NCBI GenBank assembly: GCA_002753565.1
Contig: PEAM01000003.1
Location: 124,794 to 188,793 of the forward strand
Direction: 5' to 3'
Origin: Magnetococcales bacterium
GTDB lineage: Bacteria; Pseudomonadota; Magnetococcia; Magnetococcales; JADFYX01
DNA: 64,000 nucleotides
Shown: positions 1-8,153 of the stretch, in pieces
Numbering within the stretch: position 1 is the stretch's first letter
Layout of the letters: each line of letters opens with the position of its first letter
Position numbers and translations under genes: made by a program
The notes under the pieces: generated by a model
Told to the model about the DNA's origin: nothing
The model's database searches: none
The model's input: the letters and a program-made list of their open reading frames with translations, nothing else

Positions 1-783
1 CAGGCTCTTACCAAACCGTTCTTGCAGTTTGACAGGCAGGTCGTCGGCTATCTCGAAAGCACCGGAATAGCCAAAATCCAATCGGGTGGCGATCAGATCA
101 GCTGCCTGAACACAAGCCAACATCTGGCTGTTTTTATTCTCTTTGGCCCTGCCCCGATAGCCCCCCATACAGTACCTGACATCAGCAGGCAGGTTCCATC
201 TCTTGGCCAACAGGTTTCCCACATCATTATGGTTCAGCCCCAAGGCCTTTTTCTCAAGAATCTCTAATGGCACCTCGCCAAACGCCGCTTTTTTAAAGAT
301 TTTTCCATATTTTTTGGGGATTGCCTTGAAAAGAGCCACCTTACCCACATCATGGAGCAGTCCGCCCACAAAGTAATCGGTGGCATCGGTCTCGGGAACC
401 CCCAGATTACGCGCCAGTTTTTTGGCAATGGAGCCGGTCGCCAGAGAGTGAATAAGGAGCTGATTTAAAGCCGGCACCTCTCTGTTCTTGGAGGAGAGCA
501 ACTCCAACGGAGCGAGCGAGAGAGCCAGATTTTTAATGGTATTGATGCCGGCACAGACAACCGCCTGGTTGATGGAGCCGATGGATTGAGAGAAACCAAA
601 ATAGGGAGAGTTGACCATTTTCAGGATGTTAAGGGTCAAGACTGGATCGTGATCAATGATATTGATCAACTCTTTCGGGGAGAAATTGATGTCACTGGTA
701 ATCCGCATAAGCTGATAGATGCTGTGCGGAAAGGCCGGAATACCTGCAACCAGCCGGAGTAATTTTTTCTTCGAGTACGCCAT
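1..783 (-). CDS. HDOD domain signalling protein (partial, cut by window start)
   Basis: Reading the minus strand from an ATG at 783 gives 261 codons with no stop down to base 1, so the C-terminus lies outside the window. The N-terminus (MAYSKKKLLRLVAGIPAFP) and the following HDPVLTLNILKMVNSPYFG and GGLLHDVGKVALF segments match the HDOD family (PF08668), HD-related domains of bacterial signalling proteins that mostly lack the full HD phosphohydrolase residues. The HD-like pair in HDVGK is visible. Only the HDOD part can be seen, so a C-terminal output domain is possible. The gene diverges from yajC. The upstream ribosome site is unremarkable. Confidence 0.85.
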   Translation of the reverse strand, partial: MAYSKKKLLRLVAGIPAFPHSIYQLMRITSDINFSPKELINIIDHDPVLTLNILKMVNSPYFGFSQSIGSINQAVVCAGINTIKNLALSLAPLELLSSKNREVPALNQLLIHSLATGSIAKKLARNLGVPETDATDYFVGGLLHDVGKVALFKAIPKKYGKIFKKAAFGEVPLEILEKKALGLNHNDVGNLLAKRWNLPADVRYCMGGYRGRAKENKNSQMLACVQAADLIATRLDFGYSGAFEIADDLPVKLQERFGKSL

Positions 784-851
784 GTTCTCGTCTTGAGATA
801 GGTTGCTGAAAGAGACATCAGGGTTGTGAGGTTTCTCACACTCACATGGGT

Positions 852-914
852 TTAAGAAGCAATAGTCATACCAGCCACAATAGCAGAAAGAAGCCCTACT
901 GTCATCAGCGACAC
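852..914 (-). CDS. possible 20-residue hydrophobic leader or membrane peptide
   Basis: A GTG codon at 914 on the minus strand opens a 20-codon frame ending in TAA at 852-854. It is preceded by a near-perfect Shine-Dalgarno AAGGAGGTG (complement of 923-931) at good spacing. The product (MSLMTVGLLSAIVAGMTIAS) is almost entirely apolar, like one short membrane segment. It lies about 70 bases upstream of the HDOD gene on the same strand, so it could be a leader peptide or a small membrane protein. It is too short to assign to a family. The strong ribosome site is the main support. Confidence 0.4.
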   Translation of the reverse strand: MSLMTVGLLSAIVAGMTIAS

Positions 915-1216
915 TAACCGTCCACCTCCTTGCCATGGTTCCACTCTCTTGGACAAAGCAAGCCACAAAAAAATTCACTCAAACCGTCCCATAGTCAATA
1001 TAGACACTTGCCAACAGTGGAAAAGAGACCTATTTTTGGTAGCTTTGACATCGGTGGTCGAAAATCTGGGTTACTCTGACTCTTTTTGGGGCGAGGAGTG
1101 CCCCTTTTTCTGCCGTCATACTCTAACCCGTCATGTCCCGGCCGTGGTTGAGCCTGGGGCCAGTTTTATCACGAAGTCCTATCCAGACTTCAGACAATTT
1201 TGGAGTGTTAAGCATT
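915..1216. other. divergent intergenic region before yajC
   Basis: This stretch separates the minus-strand HDOD side from yajC. It contains a TTGACA hexamer at 1045-1050, followed 20 bases later by TTACTC, which is a poor but possible promoter for the yajC-secDF operon. No convincing gene was seen. The reading frames here have no ribosome site and an unnatural composition. Confidence 0.4.
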
Positions 1217-1612
1217 ATGTTTGATCTGATCAGCGTCGCCCATGCCGAAGCAGCCGCCGGGTCCGGTGGTGGAGCAGCCATGGGCAACATCATTTTCATG
1301 GTTCTTCTCTTTGCCATTTTCTACTTTTTGCTCATTCGCCCCCAGCAAAAACAGCAGAAGGCCCACAAAGAGATGGTTGAAAATCTACGCCGAGGCGATT
1401 CCGTTGTAACGAATGGTGGCCTCATGGGTAAAATACACCGGGTAGAAGACGATGTGGTTACCCTTGAGGTAGGTGAAGTGGAGATCGGCAACAAGAGTTT
1501 CCGCCCGGTTCGTCTGCGTCTGCGTCGTGCCAGCGTCTCTGCCATTACAACCAAGGGCGGCGCACCAACAACAGAGGAAGTGAACAAAATAGAGAGTAAA
1601 GACGGGGAATAG
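1217..1612 (+). CDS. yajC: preprotein translocase subunit YajC
   Basis: YajC is the small membrane partner of SecDF in the Sec translocon. The frame is open from 1133, but I place the start at ATG 1217 (MFDLISVAHAEA), which has GGAG at 1202-1205 upstream and gives 131 residues, near the family's usual length. One membrane helix follows (about residues 22-42, NIIFMVLLFAIFYFLLI), then the signature RPQQKQQKAHKEM and the NLRRGDSVVTNGG segment of the YajC fold. It is the first gene of a yajC-secD-secF operon. The Ala- and Gly-rich N-terminus ahead of the helix is normal for the family. Confidence 0.95.
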   Translation: MFDLISVAHAEAAAGSGGGAAMGNIIFMVLLFAIFYFLLIRPQQKQQKAHKEMVENLRRGDSVVTNGGLMGKIHRVEDDVVTLEVGEVEIGNKSFRPVRLRLRRASVSAITTKGGAPTTEEVNKIESKDGE

Positions 1613-1680
1613 CACGCCCCCTGCTCTTTAGTTGTTACTGGTTTTGGCCTTCCGATTCTTTAAAATAAGTCAGGTATGTT

Positions 1681-3273
1681 ATGCGGCAACTGCCCATCTG
1701 GAAACCAGCCTTGATCCTGCTGGTTACGTTGAGTTCACTTCTCTATTCCGCCCCGAGCATTTTGGGTGGCGCACCCAACTGGTGGCCCTCCTGGCTGCCG
1801 TCTCAGACCATCTCTCGGGGCCTGGATCTCCAAGGCGGGCTCTATCTGCTCATGCAGGTGGAGACCGATAAGGCGGTGGAGCAGTCCGCTGAAAATCTGG
1901 TGGATGAGGTGCGAGGCACCCTGCGGCAGGAGCGGCTCCGATATCGAGGGGTCGAACGTAACGGGATCGATTCTGTCATCCTCAAACTTTCCGACCGCTC
2001 TGAGCCGGAAAAGATACGGGCACTTCTTCTTAAAGAGATGCCTCGGGTGACCATCACCGAAGAGCCGGGTGGTAAAAGTTGGAAAATCAGCTTGACAGAG
2101 CTGGAGATCAAGGAGATCCGCCGGTTTGCCGTGGAGCAGTCCATCGAGACCATCCGATCCCGTATCGACCAGTTTGGCGTCTCGGAACCCACCATCCAAA
2201 AACAGGGCAGCGAGCGGATTTTAATCCAGCTTCCCGGTCTGGAAGATCCCCAACGGGCAAAAAACATTATCGGTAAAACCGCCCGGTTAGAGTTTAAAAT
2301 GTTGGATGAAAAGGGGGATCTCTCCCAAGCATTGGCTGGAAGAGTGCCACCAGGAGATGTTCTGCTGTATGGCGAAACCCGTGATCGCAGCACAGGAAAA
2401 ATGGTTCGCCAACCCTACCTTCTCAAAAAAAGAACCGTTCTATCAGGCGATCTCCTCACCGATGCCAGGGTCAACTTCGATCAACAGTTTAACGAGCCGT
2501 ACGTCTCCATCAACTTCAACCGGCAGGGGGGCAGAAAGTTTGCCCAGCTTACCGGTGAAAATGTAGGGAAGAGAATGGCTATTGTACTGGATAAGCTGGT
2601 CTACTCAGCCCCGGTCATCCGTGAAAAAATTGAAGGCGGTCGGGCGCAGATCAGCGGTAGCTTCTCTCCGGAAGAGGCCCACGATCTGGCCATCATCCTC
2701 CGAGCTGGCGCCCTACCGGCACCGGTTGTTTTTCTGGAGGAGCGGACCGTCGGCCCCACTTTGGGCCGGGATTCCGTTGAACAGGGCTTGAACTCCATCC
2801 TGATCGGAGCCACCCTTGTGCTGCTGTTCATGGTTCTCTACTACAAGGGATTTGGCCTGCTTGCCAATCTGGCCGTTATTGTCAACGTGCTGATTCTCAT
2901 GGCTATCTTAACCGTTCTACAGGCGACCCTTACCCTGCCGGGCATTGCCGGTGCGGTTTTGCTGCTGGGCATGGCGGTGGATGCCAACGTCTTGATTTTC
3001 GAGAGAATACGAGAAGAGCTGCGACTGGGCAAGACCCCCATGGCGGCTATCGACCACGGCTATGCCAAAGCCTTTTCCACCATTGTTGATGCCAACATTA
3101 CCACTCTGATTACCGCCATTGTTCTCTATCAGTTTGGTACCGGCCCGGTTCGGGGTTTTGCCGTCACCCTCTCCATTGGTCTTCTGGCCTCCATGTTTAC
3201 GGCCATATTCATGACTCGAGTCGTGCTGACCCTGTATATCAGGGGTCGTCGCCTGCAAAGTCTTAGTATCTAG
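1681..3273 (+). CDS. secD: protein translocase subunit SecD
   Basis: SecD helps complete protein export at the periplasmic face, using the proton-motive force together with SecF. The 530-residue product has an N-terminal membrane helix (about 8-26), the conserved GLDLQGG motif (47-53), a large periplasmic region, and a C-terminal block of five helices from about residue 377 that includes GMAVDANVLIFERIREE, the SecD signature in the membrane domain. It is somewhat shorter than E. coli SecD, with a shortened periplasmic part. The ribosome site is weak. It lies 68 bases after yajC and 26 bases before secF, consistent with one operon. Confidence 0.97.
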   Translation: MRQLPIWKPALILLVTLSSLLYSAPSILGGAPNWWPSWLPSQTISRGLDLQGGLYLLMQVETDKAVEQSAENLVDEVRGTLRQERLRYRGVERNGIDSVILKLSDRSEPEKIRALLLKEMPRVTITEEPGGKSWKISLTELEIKEIRRFAVEQSIETIRSRIDQFGVSEPTIQKQGSERILIQLPGLEDPQRAKNIIGKTARLEFKMLDEKGDLSQALAGRVPPGDVLLYGETRDRSTGKMVRQPYLLKKRTVLSGDLLTDARVNFDQQFNEPYVSINFNRQGGRKFAQLTGENVGKRMAIVLDKLVYSAPVIREKIEGGRAQISGSFSPEEAHDLAIILRAGALPAPVVFLEERTVGPTLGRDSVEQGLNSILIGATLVLLFMVLYYKGFGLLANLAVIVNVLILMAILTVLQATLTLPGIAGAVLLLGMAVDANVLIFERIREELRLGKTPMAAIDHGYAKAFSTIVDANITTLITAIVLYQFGTGPVRGFAVTLSIGLLASMFTAIFMTRVVLTLYIRGRRLQSLSI

Positions 3274-3299
3274 GCGAAAAAGAGAAGGAAAACAGATCC

Positions 3300-4202
3300 A
3301 TGGAAATGATATCAACCAAAAGCAATATCGACTTTATCAGCAAGCGGAAGCTGGCCTACGGCCTCTCCTTCATCATGATCCTGGCCAGCATCAGCTCTCT
3401 GCTGTTTCAGGGCCTTAATTTTGGCATCGACTTTTCGGGGGGTACACTGGTTCAGGTCCGATTCCACACCCCGCCCGATCTTAAAAAAATCCGCCAAGCC
3501 CTCTCCAACCTGGAGATGGGGGATGTGGTCATCCAAGAGTTCGGCTCCCCTGAGGAGATCCTCATTCGGGTAGAGAAGCAGGTGACCAATGAGGAGGCCC
3601 AGAGCGCCCTCTCCCAATCCATTGTCTCCACCCTCAAACCCCTGGCCGGCGAGAAGGGGGTAGAACTGCGCCGGGTCGAATTTGTCGGCCCCCAGGTAGG
3701 GGAAGAGTTATCCGAGAAAGGTATCATGGCGGTGGTCTACTCCATGATTGCCATCCTCGTCTATGTCGCCTGGCGTTTTGAGTTCCGGTTTGCCTATGGG
3801 GCGGTTTTGGCGCTTATTCACGACATTGGCATTACCATCGGCTTTTTCTCTCTGCTGCAAAAAGAGTTCACTCTGGTGGTTGTAGCTGCCCTTTTGACAG
3901 TAATCGGCTACTCTCTTAACGATACCATTGTGGTCTACGATCGTATTCGAGAGGAGATGAAGCGGTTTAAATCCAAAGATCTCACCTTTATTATCAACGA
4001 GGCGATCAATCGCACCCTGTCCAGAACCCTCATCACCTCGGCAACCACCCTGTTGGTTTTGGTGGCTCTGCTTGTCTTTGGTGGAGAGGTTATTCACGAT
4101 TTTGCTCTGACCCTTTTTCTCGGTGTTTTGGTGGGAACCTACTCTTCCGTTTTTGTCGCCAGCCCCATCGTGATGCTGCTGGACAGAAAAAAAACCAGAT
4201 GA
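3300..4202 (+). CDS. secF: protein translocase subunit SecF
   Basis: SecF forms the SecDF complex that assists Sec-dependent export. The 300-residue product has a first helix (about 17-37), the GIDFSGG signature just after it (about residues 42-48), a periplasmic domain and five further helices containing TVIGYSLNDTIVVYDRIRE, the SecF membrane signature. A purine-rich GAGAAGGAAAA ribosome site precedes ATG 3300; a second in-frame ATG at 3306 is also possible. This is the last gene of the yajC-secD-secF operon. A 109-base gap follows before the response regulator. Confidence 0.97.
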   Translation: MEMISTKSNIDFISKRKLAYGLSFIMILASISSLLFQGLNFGIDFSGGTLVQVRFHTPPDLKKIRQALSNLEMGDVVIQEFGSPEEILIRVEKQVTNEEAQSALSQSIVSTLKPLAGEKGVELRRVEFVGPQVGEELSEKGIMAVVYSMIAILVYVAWRFEFRFAYGAVLALIHDIGITIGFFSLLQKEFTLVVVAALLTVIGYSLNDTIVVYDRIREEMKRFKSKDLTFIINEAINRTLSRTLITSATTLLVLVALLVFGGEVIHDFALTLFLGVLVGTYSSVFVASPIVMLLDRKKTR

Positions 4203-4311
4203 CCGCCCATGAGGGGAAGTTCTTTTCTGCAGAGAGTTGTCTTAAGGGCGATAAAGAGAAAAAATGTGGGCAGTGACTGGCTGGCCCCTTCTTATATAAG
4301 GAATTGAAAAG

Positions 4312-4683
4312 ATGGCTAAAATCTTAATCATCGACGACGACGCCTCCATTCGGGCGCTGCTGGTCGCCGTGTTGGAAAATGAAAACCATAAAATTCGTGA
4401 AGCCGACGATGGTCGAAAAGGGCTGAGAATGTTTCAAGAAGACCCGGCAGATCTGGTTATCACCGATGTCTTGATGCCAGAGAAAGACGGGGTCGAGTTG
4501 ATCATGGAGCTCAAAGAGATCGACCCGGACGCCAAGATTATCGCCATGTCGGGGGGAGGGCGTGGTCTGGATGCCACCTTCAACCTGCGTATGGCGCAAG
4601 ACTTTGGTGCCCAGCAACTGATGGTAAAACCCTTTTCTACCACCGAGGCCCTCAAAGCCATCAATACGGTTTTGAAAAGCTGA
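4312..4683 (+). CDS. single-domain CheY-like response regulator
   Basis: This is a stand-alone receiver domain of 123 residues. The phospho-acceptor is Asp52 in VITDVLMPEKDG, the acidic pocket is DDD at 8-10, the switch Ser80 follows IAM, and the invariant Lys106 is in VKPFST. There is no output domain, so it probably signals by protein contact, like CheY or Spo0F. AAGGAATTGAAAAG precedes the ATG. No kinase is adjacent, so its partner is unknown. It sits between secF and rsmH, where mraZ might have been expected. Confidence 0.93.
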   Translation: MAKILIIDDDASIRALLVAVLENENHKIREADDGRKGLRMFQEDPADLVITDVLMPEKDGVELIMELKEIDPDAKIIAMSGGGRGLDATFNLRMAQDFGAQQLMVKPFSTTEALKAINTVLKS

Positions 4684-4819
4684 CCCCTGGCTGTATTATA
4701 AGCTCTCTTTTTCACGGACATGGCTTGCGATGCCCTTGGACTCGCTCTATACTTGACTTTCTTTAACCTGGATAGGGTCTCATCGGTTTCAGGTTTCACT
4801 TAGCGAATCAGGATAGGGT

Positions 4820-5809
4820 GTGGCGGAAACTGGGCATATTAGCGTCCTGGCTGCGGAGGTCTTAGCCGGTTTGGCTCCTAAACCAGGTGGCACCTACGTC
4901 GATGCCACTTTCGGGGCCGGAGGCCATTGCCGAGCTCTGCTCGATGCGCTGGATGGTTCGGGACGTGTCTTGGCACTGGACCGAGACCCGGATGCCATCA
5001 TCCGAGGGGAGGCGCTCCAAAAAGTCTACCCTGACCAACTGACCATTCTCCACGCCCCTTTTGCCGATTTGGGTCAGGCCTTGACCTCCTGGGGTGTTGA
5101 ACGGGTGGATGGTATCCTCTTCGATCTGGGGGTCTCCTCTTTTCAGTTGGATCAACCTGGACGAGGTTTCTCCTTCCGATTTGACGGCCCACTGGATATG
5201 CGGATGGACCACAGCAGACAGTCCGGCTGCCAAACCGCTGCCGACTTGGTCAACACCCTCAACGACCGGGAGTTGGCTGACCTTTTTTTTAGATTTGGCG
5301 AGGAGTCCCGCTCTCGGAAGATAGCCCGTGCTATCACCATGGACCGGAAGAAAACTCCTTTTACCACCACAGCTCAACTGGCTCAACTGGCCGAGCGGGT
5401 TATTCCCAACCGAAAACGGGGGATTCACCCGGCCACCAAAATTTTTCAAGCCTTGCGGATAGCGGTCAATGGCGAACTGGATCAACTGCAACAGGGTCTG
5501 GAGGCGGCCATGACCGCCTTGGCTGTTGGAGGCGTTCTTGTGGTAATCAGCTTTCACTCTCTGGAAGACCGCATCGTCAAGCAGAGCTTTCGCATGGCGT
5601 CAACCCAACCCAGAGTTACCGGACCGGCTGCGCTGCTTCCCCAAACCCAAGCCGCCCCCCTGCCTTTTCGTCAACTCACCCGCAAGCCGATCATCCCAAC
5701 TCAGGCAGAGCAGGCCCGGAACAGTCGCTCTCGCAGTGCGAAAATGCGTATTATTCAACGGGTAGCTCCGGCAGACCAATCGACGGTGGCTGGAGGGGGT
5801 GTGCTGTGA
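4820..5809 (+). CDS. rsmH: 16S rRNA m4C1402 methyltransferase RsmH
   Basis: RsmH (MraW) N4-methylates C1402 of 16S rRNA with S-adenosylmethionine and is normally an early gene of the dcw cluster. The 329-residue product shows the SAM-binding motif DATFGAGGHCRALL near the N-terminus, the family segment DGILFDLGVSSFQLD, DGPLDMRMD, and HPATKIFQALRIAVN. The start is GTG 4820 with GGATAGGG upstream. Its stop overlaps the ftsL start (GTGA at 5806-5809), which implies translational coupling. mraZ is not found upstream. Confidence 0.97.
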   Translation: MAETGHISVLAAEVLAGLAPKPGGTYVDATFGAGGHCRALLDALDGSGRVLALDRDPDAIIRGEALQKVYPDQLTILHAPFADLGQALTSWGVERVDGILFDLGVSSFQLDQPGRGFSFRFDGPLDMRMDHSRQSGCQTAADLVNTLNDRELADLFFRFGEESRSRKIARAITMDRKKTPFTTTAQLAQLAERVIPNRKRGIHPATKIFQALRIAVNGELDQLQQGLEAAMTALAVGGVLVVISFHSLEDRIVKQSFRMASTQPRVTGPAALLPQTQAAPLPFRQLTRKPIIPTQAEQARNSRSRSAKMRIIQRVAPADQSTVAGGGVL

Positions 5810-6075
5810 AAAATGATCTCCTAATCACCACCTTTCTGGTTATCATCCTGGTGATAACCGCCGCCATTACCATCACCTCACGCATGTGGCTGCTGGAGAT
5901 CCATCGGGATTTACAGCAGACGGAAAAAAAACAGGATCGACTTCTGGATCAGGAACAGGCTCTGCAAATTGAGCTGGTTTCCCGCACCGACCTCAACTAT
6001 ACCGAGCGGCTGGCGAGGGAAAAACTGGGCATGCGGGCCATGCGCCCGGATCAATGGCAGGTGGTGCCCAAATGA
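5806..6075 (+). CDS. ftsL: cell division protein FtsL
   Basis: FtsL is a small bitopic divisome protein that works with FtsB and FtsQ. The 89-residue product has one membrane helix (about 5-26, LLITTFLVIILVITAAITI) and a short periplasmic coiled coil (EIHRDLQQTEKKQDRLLDQEQ) ending in YTERLAREKLGMR, typical of FtsL. GTG 5806 overlaps the rsmH stop, with TGGAGGGGG upstream. FtsL sequences diverge strongly, so the call rests on size, topology and position between rsmH and ftsI. Confidence 0.9.
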   Translation: MKNDLLITTFLVIILVITAAITITSRMWLLEIHRDLQQTEKKQDRLLDQEQALQIELVSRTDLNYTERLAREKLGMRAMRPDQWQVVPK

Positions 6076-8153
6076 CCCCACCTCGTTTAAAAAAAGGGGG
6101 ACGAGCCGGAGCGGTGCGTCGTAAACCCAACCGAAAAAAACCGCTCAGGGGGGGGTTGCTGGCCAATTTTTCTCTTCCCAAGCTCTCCCTACCCAAAAAA
6201 GCACCTCCCAAACCTGCCCCAATCCGTGCCGCTAAAACACCACAGGGGCAGAAAAAAGAGTGGGCGGGCAACTCCTCTTTTCGGCTGGAGATATTGGTTG
6301 GTCTGTTTATGCTGGCCTTTGTTATTTTGGCTGTTCGCGCTTTCGATTTAACCATTTTGCAGGGTGAGTCACTCCAACGTCGAGCACAGAACCAGCACAA
6401 GAAAAAAATTGTCGTCCCTGCCAGTCGAGGCCGTTTTCTCGACCGCAACGGTAAAACCCTGGCCATCAGCCTGCCGATGAAATCCCTCTCGGTAGATATG
6501 GATCTGGTGGAAAACCCCAGTCGCCTGGCCTCTCAATTGGCCCCCCTGATTGGGGTACCCCGCAGGCAGCTCCGAAAAAAGCTCTATGCTGCCAGACCAG
6601 GAAGCTTTCCGGTTTTACAGAGAAAACTTCCACCAGAGGCGATACGAAAGATCCGCTTATTAAACCATCCTGCCCTCTTTTTTCAGCCGGAGAGCAAACG
6701 GTTTTATACCATGGGAGAGGTGACCTCTCATGTCTTGGGATTTACCAACTTTTCTGGAAAAGGGGTCGAGGGGCTGGAGCGGGCGCTGGAAAAAGAGCTG
6801 GAGGGGCAGTCTGGCTACCAGGTGGTGACTCGGGATCGGCTGGGGCGGATCATGCCGAAAGTCCAACGGATGATCCCAGCCAAGCCGGGGGCGGATATCG
6901 CTCTGAGCATCGATACCACCGTCCAATATATCGCCTATCGAGCCTTGTTGAAGGGGGTTAATAAAAGCAAGGCCAAGTCGGGCTTTGTGATTGTCATGGA
7001 CCCCCGCAATGGTGAGATCCTTGCCTTGGTCAACCAACCGAGCTTCAACCCCAACAATCTTGCCGACAGCAGTGCCAAAGGGCGCCGGAACCGGGCCGTT
7101 GCCGACCTTTTCGAGCCGGGCTCCACCTTTAAAATCTTCACTGCAGCCGCTGCCTTCGAAACCAACACCGTCGAACCGGACACCATTATCGATGTCGAAG
7201 GGGGAAAGTTCCGGGTTGGGGACCGAACCATCCGCGATTTTCACCGGGGCGATCAACAGCTCTCTGTCCGACAAATTTTGCAAAAAAGCTCCAACGTCGG
7301 CGCTGCCAAGATCGGTCTCAAGATGGGTAATGAGGCCATGGAGGGTTATCTCTACCGATTTGGATTTGGACAGCCCACCGGTATCGAGCTGGGCAACGAA
7401 CCGGCGGGAAGCATTCCCGACATCAGCTTTTACAAACAGGTCGGGCTGGCAAACCGCTCTTATGGCTATGGCATTACCGCCACCCCACTGCAACTGGTTA
7501 CGGCGACCTCGGCGGCGATCAACGGCGGCATCCTCTTTCCACCCAAGCTGGTATTGGGGCGATATGATGACGGTCGATTGATTCCCGCCCCACCCCCGGA
7601 GACCAAGCGCATTGTCTCGGAGGAGACCTCGGCCAGACTACGGCAAATTCTAGAAACCGTTGTCGAACCGGAAGGGACAGCGACCAAAGCGGCGGTGGCG
7701 GGATATCGCGTGGCAGGAAAAACCGGCACTGCTCGAAAAGCTGTACCAGGCAAAGGGTATGTTCAGGGCCACTACTACGCCTCTTTTGTCGGCTTTATTC
7801 CAGCAGAAAAACCACAACTTCTTATTTTTGTGGGAATAGATGAGCCTCAAGGTACTTACTATGGTGGATTGGTGGCCGCTCCTGTCTTTCGAGAGATTGC
7901 CCAGGAGATTCTGCCCCATCTCTCAATTTTTCCCAACAAAAAAGCTGAACTGCAACTGCCAGAGAAAAACCGTCAATCTCCGTTTGCCCATTTAGGCGCC
8001 CAACTGGAGGATCGACTGATGGGGGCCAGCCTGGACAAGGCGTTGGAAATCTTGATGAAAGAGAAAATTATCCCAGAGATTCACGGCTCCGGTCTGGTAA
8101 CCCGCTTTGAAAAAAAAGGCGAAAAGGGGCCGGCCCGGCTATATTTGGAATGA
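6072..8153 (+). CDS. ftsI: peptidoglycan D,D-transpeptidase FtsI (PBP3)
   Basis: FtsI crosslinks septal peptidoglycan. I start at ATG 6072, which overlaps the ftsL stop (ATGA) with CAGGTGG upstream, rather than at the in-frame ATG 6054. The 693-residue product has a basic, Pro-rich cytoplasmic tail, one membrane helix (about 72-92), the dimerisation domain with SRGRFLDRNGKTLA, and the transpeptidase domain. The active-site Ser351 is in STFK (codon at 7122), followed by SSN in KSSNVGAAK and KTGTA. The cytoplasmic tail is longer than in E. coli. The C-terminus, with a LDKALEIL helix, may be a degenerate PASTA-like tail. Confidence 0.97.
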   Translation: MTPPRLKKGGRAGAVRRKPNRKKPLRGGLLANFSLPKLSLPKKAPPKPAPIRAAKTPQGQKKEWAGNSSFRLEILVGLFMLAFVILAVRAFDLTILQGESLQRRAQNQHKKKIVVPASRGRFLDRNGKTLAISLPMKSLSVDMDLVENPSRLASQLAPLIGVPRRQLRKKLYAARPGSFPVLQRKLPPEAIRKIRLLNHPALFFQPESKRFYTMGEVTSHVLGFTNFSGKGVEGLERALEKELEGQSGYQVVTRDRLGRIMPKVQRMIPAKPGADIALSIDTTVQYIAYRALLKGVNKSKAKSGFVIVMDPRNGEILALVNQPSFNPNNLADSSAKGRRNRAVADLFEPGSTFKIFTAAAAFETNTVEPDTIIDVEGGKFRVGDRTIRDFHRGDQQLSVRQILQKSSNVGAAKIGLKMGNEAMEGYLYRFGFGQPTGIELGNEPAGSIPDISFYKQVGLANRSYGYGITATPLQLVTATSAAINGGILFPPKLVLGRYDDGRLIPAPPPETKRIVSEETSARLRQILETVVEPEGTATKAAVAGYRVAGKTGTARKAVPGKGYVQGHYYASFVGFIPAEKPQLLIFVGIDEPQGTYYGGLVAAPVFREIAQEILPHLSIFPNKKAELQLPEKNRQSPFAHLGAQLEDRLMGASLDKALEILMKEKIIPEIHGSGLVTRFEKKGEKGPARLYLE

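Noticed and set aside
949..1224. 91-codon plus-strand frame ahead of yajC
   Set aside because: No ribosome site or family match; overlaps the true yajC start in another frame.
6660..7493. 277-codon minus-strand frame opposite ftsI
   Set aside because: Shadow of the transpeptidase domain; no ribosome site.
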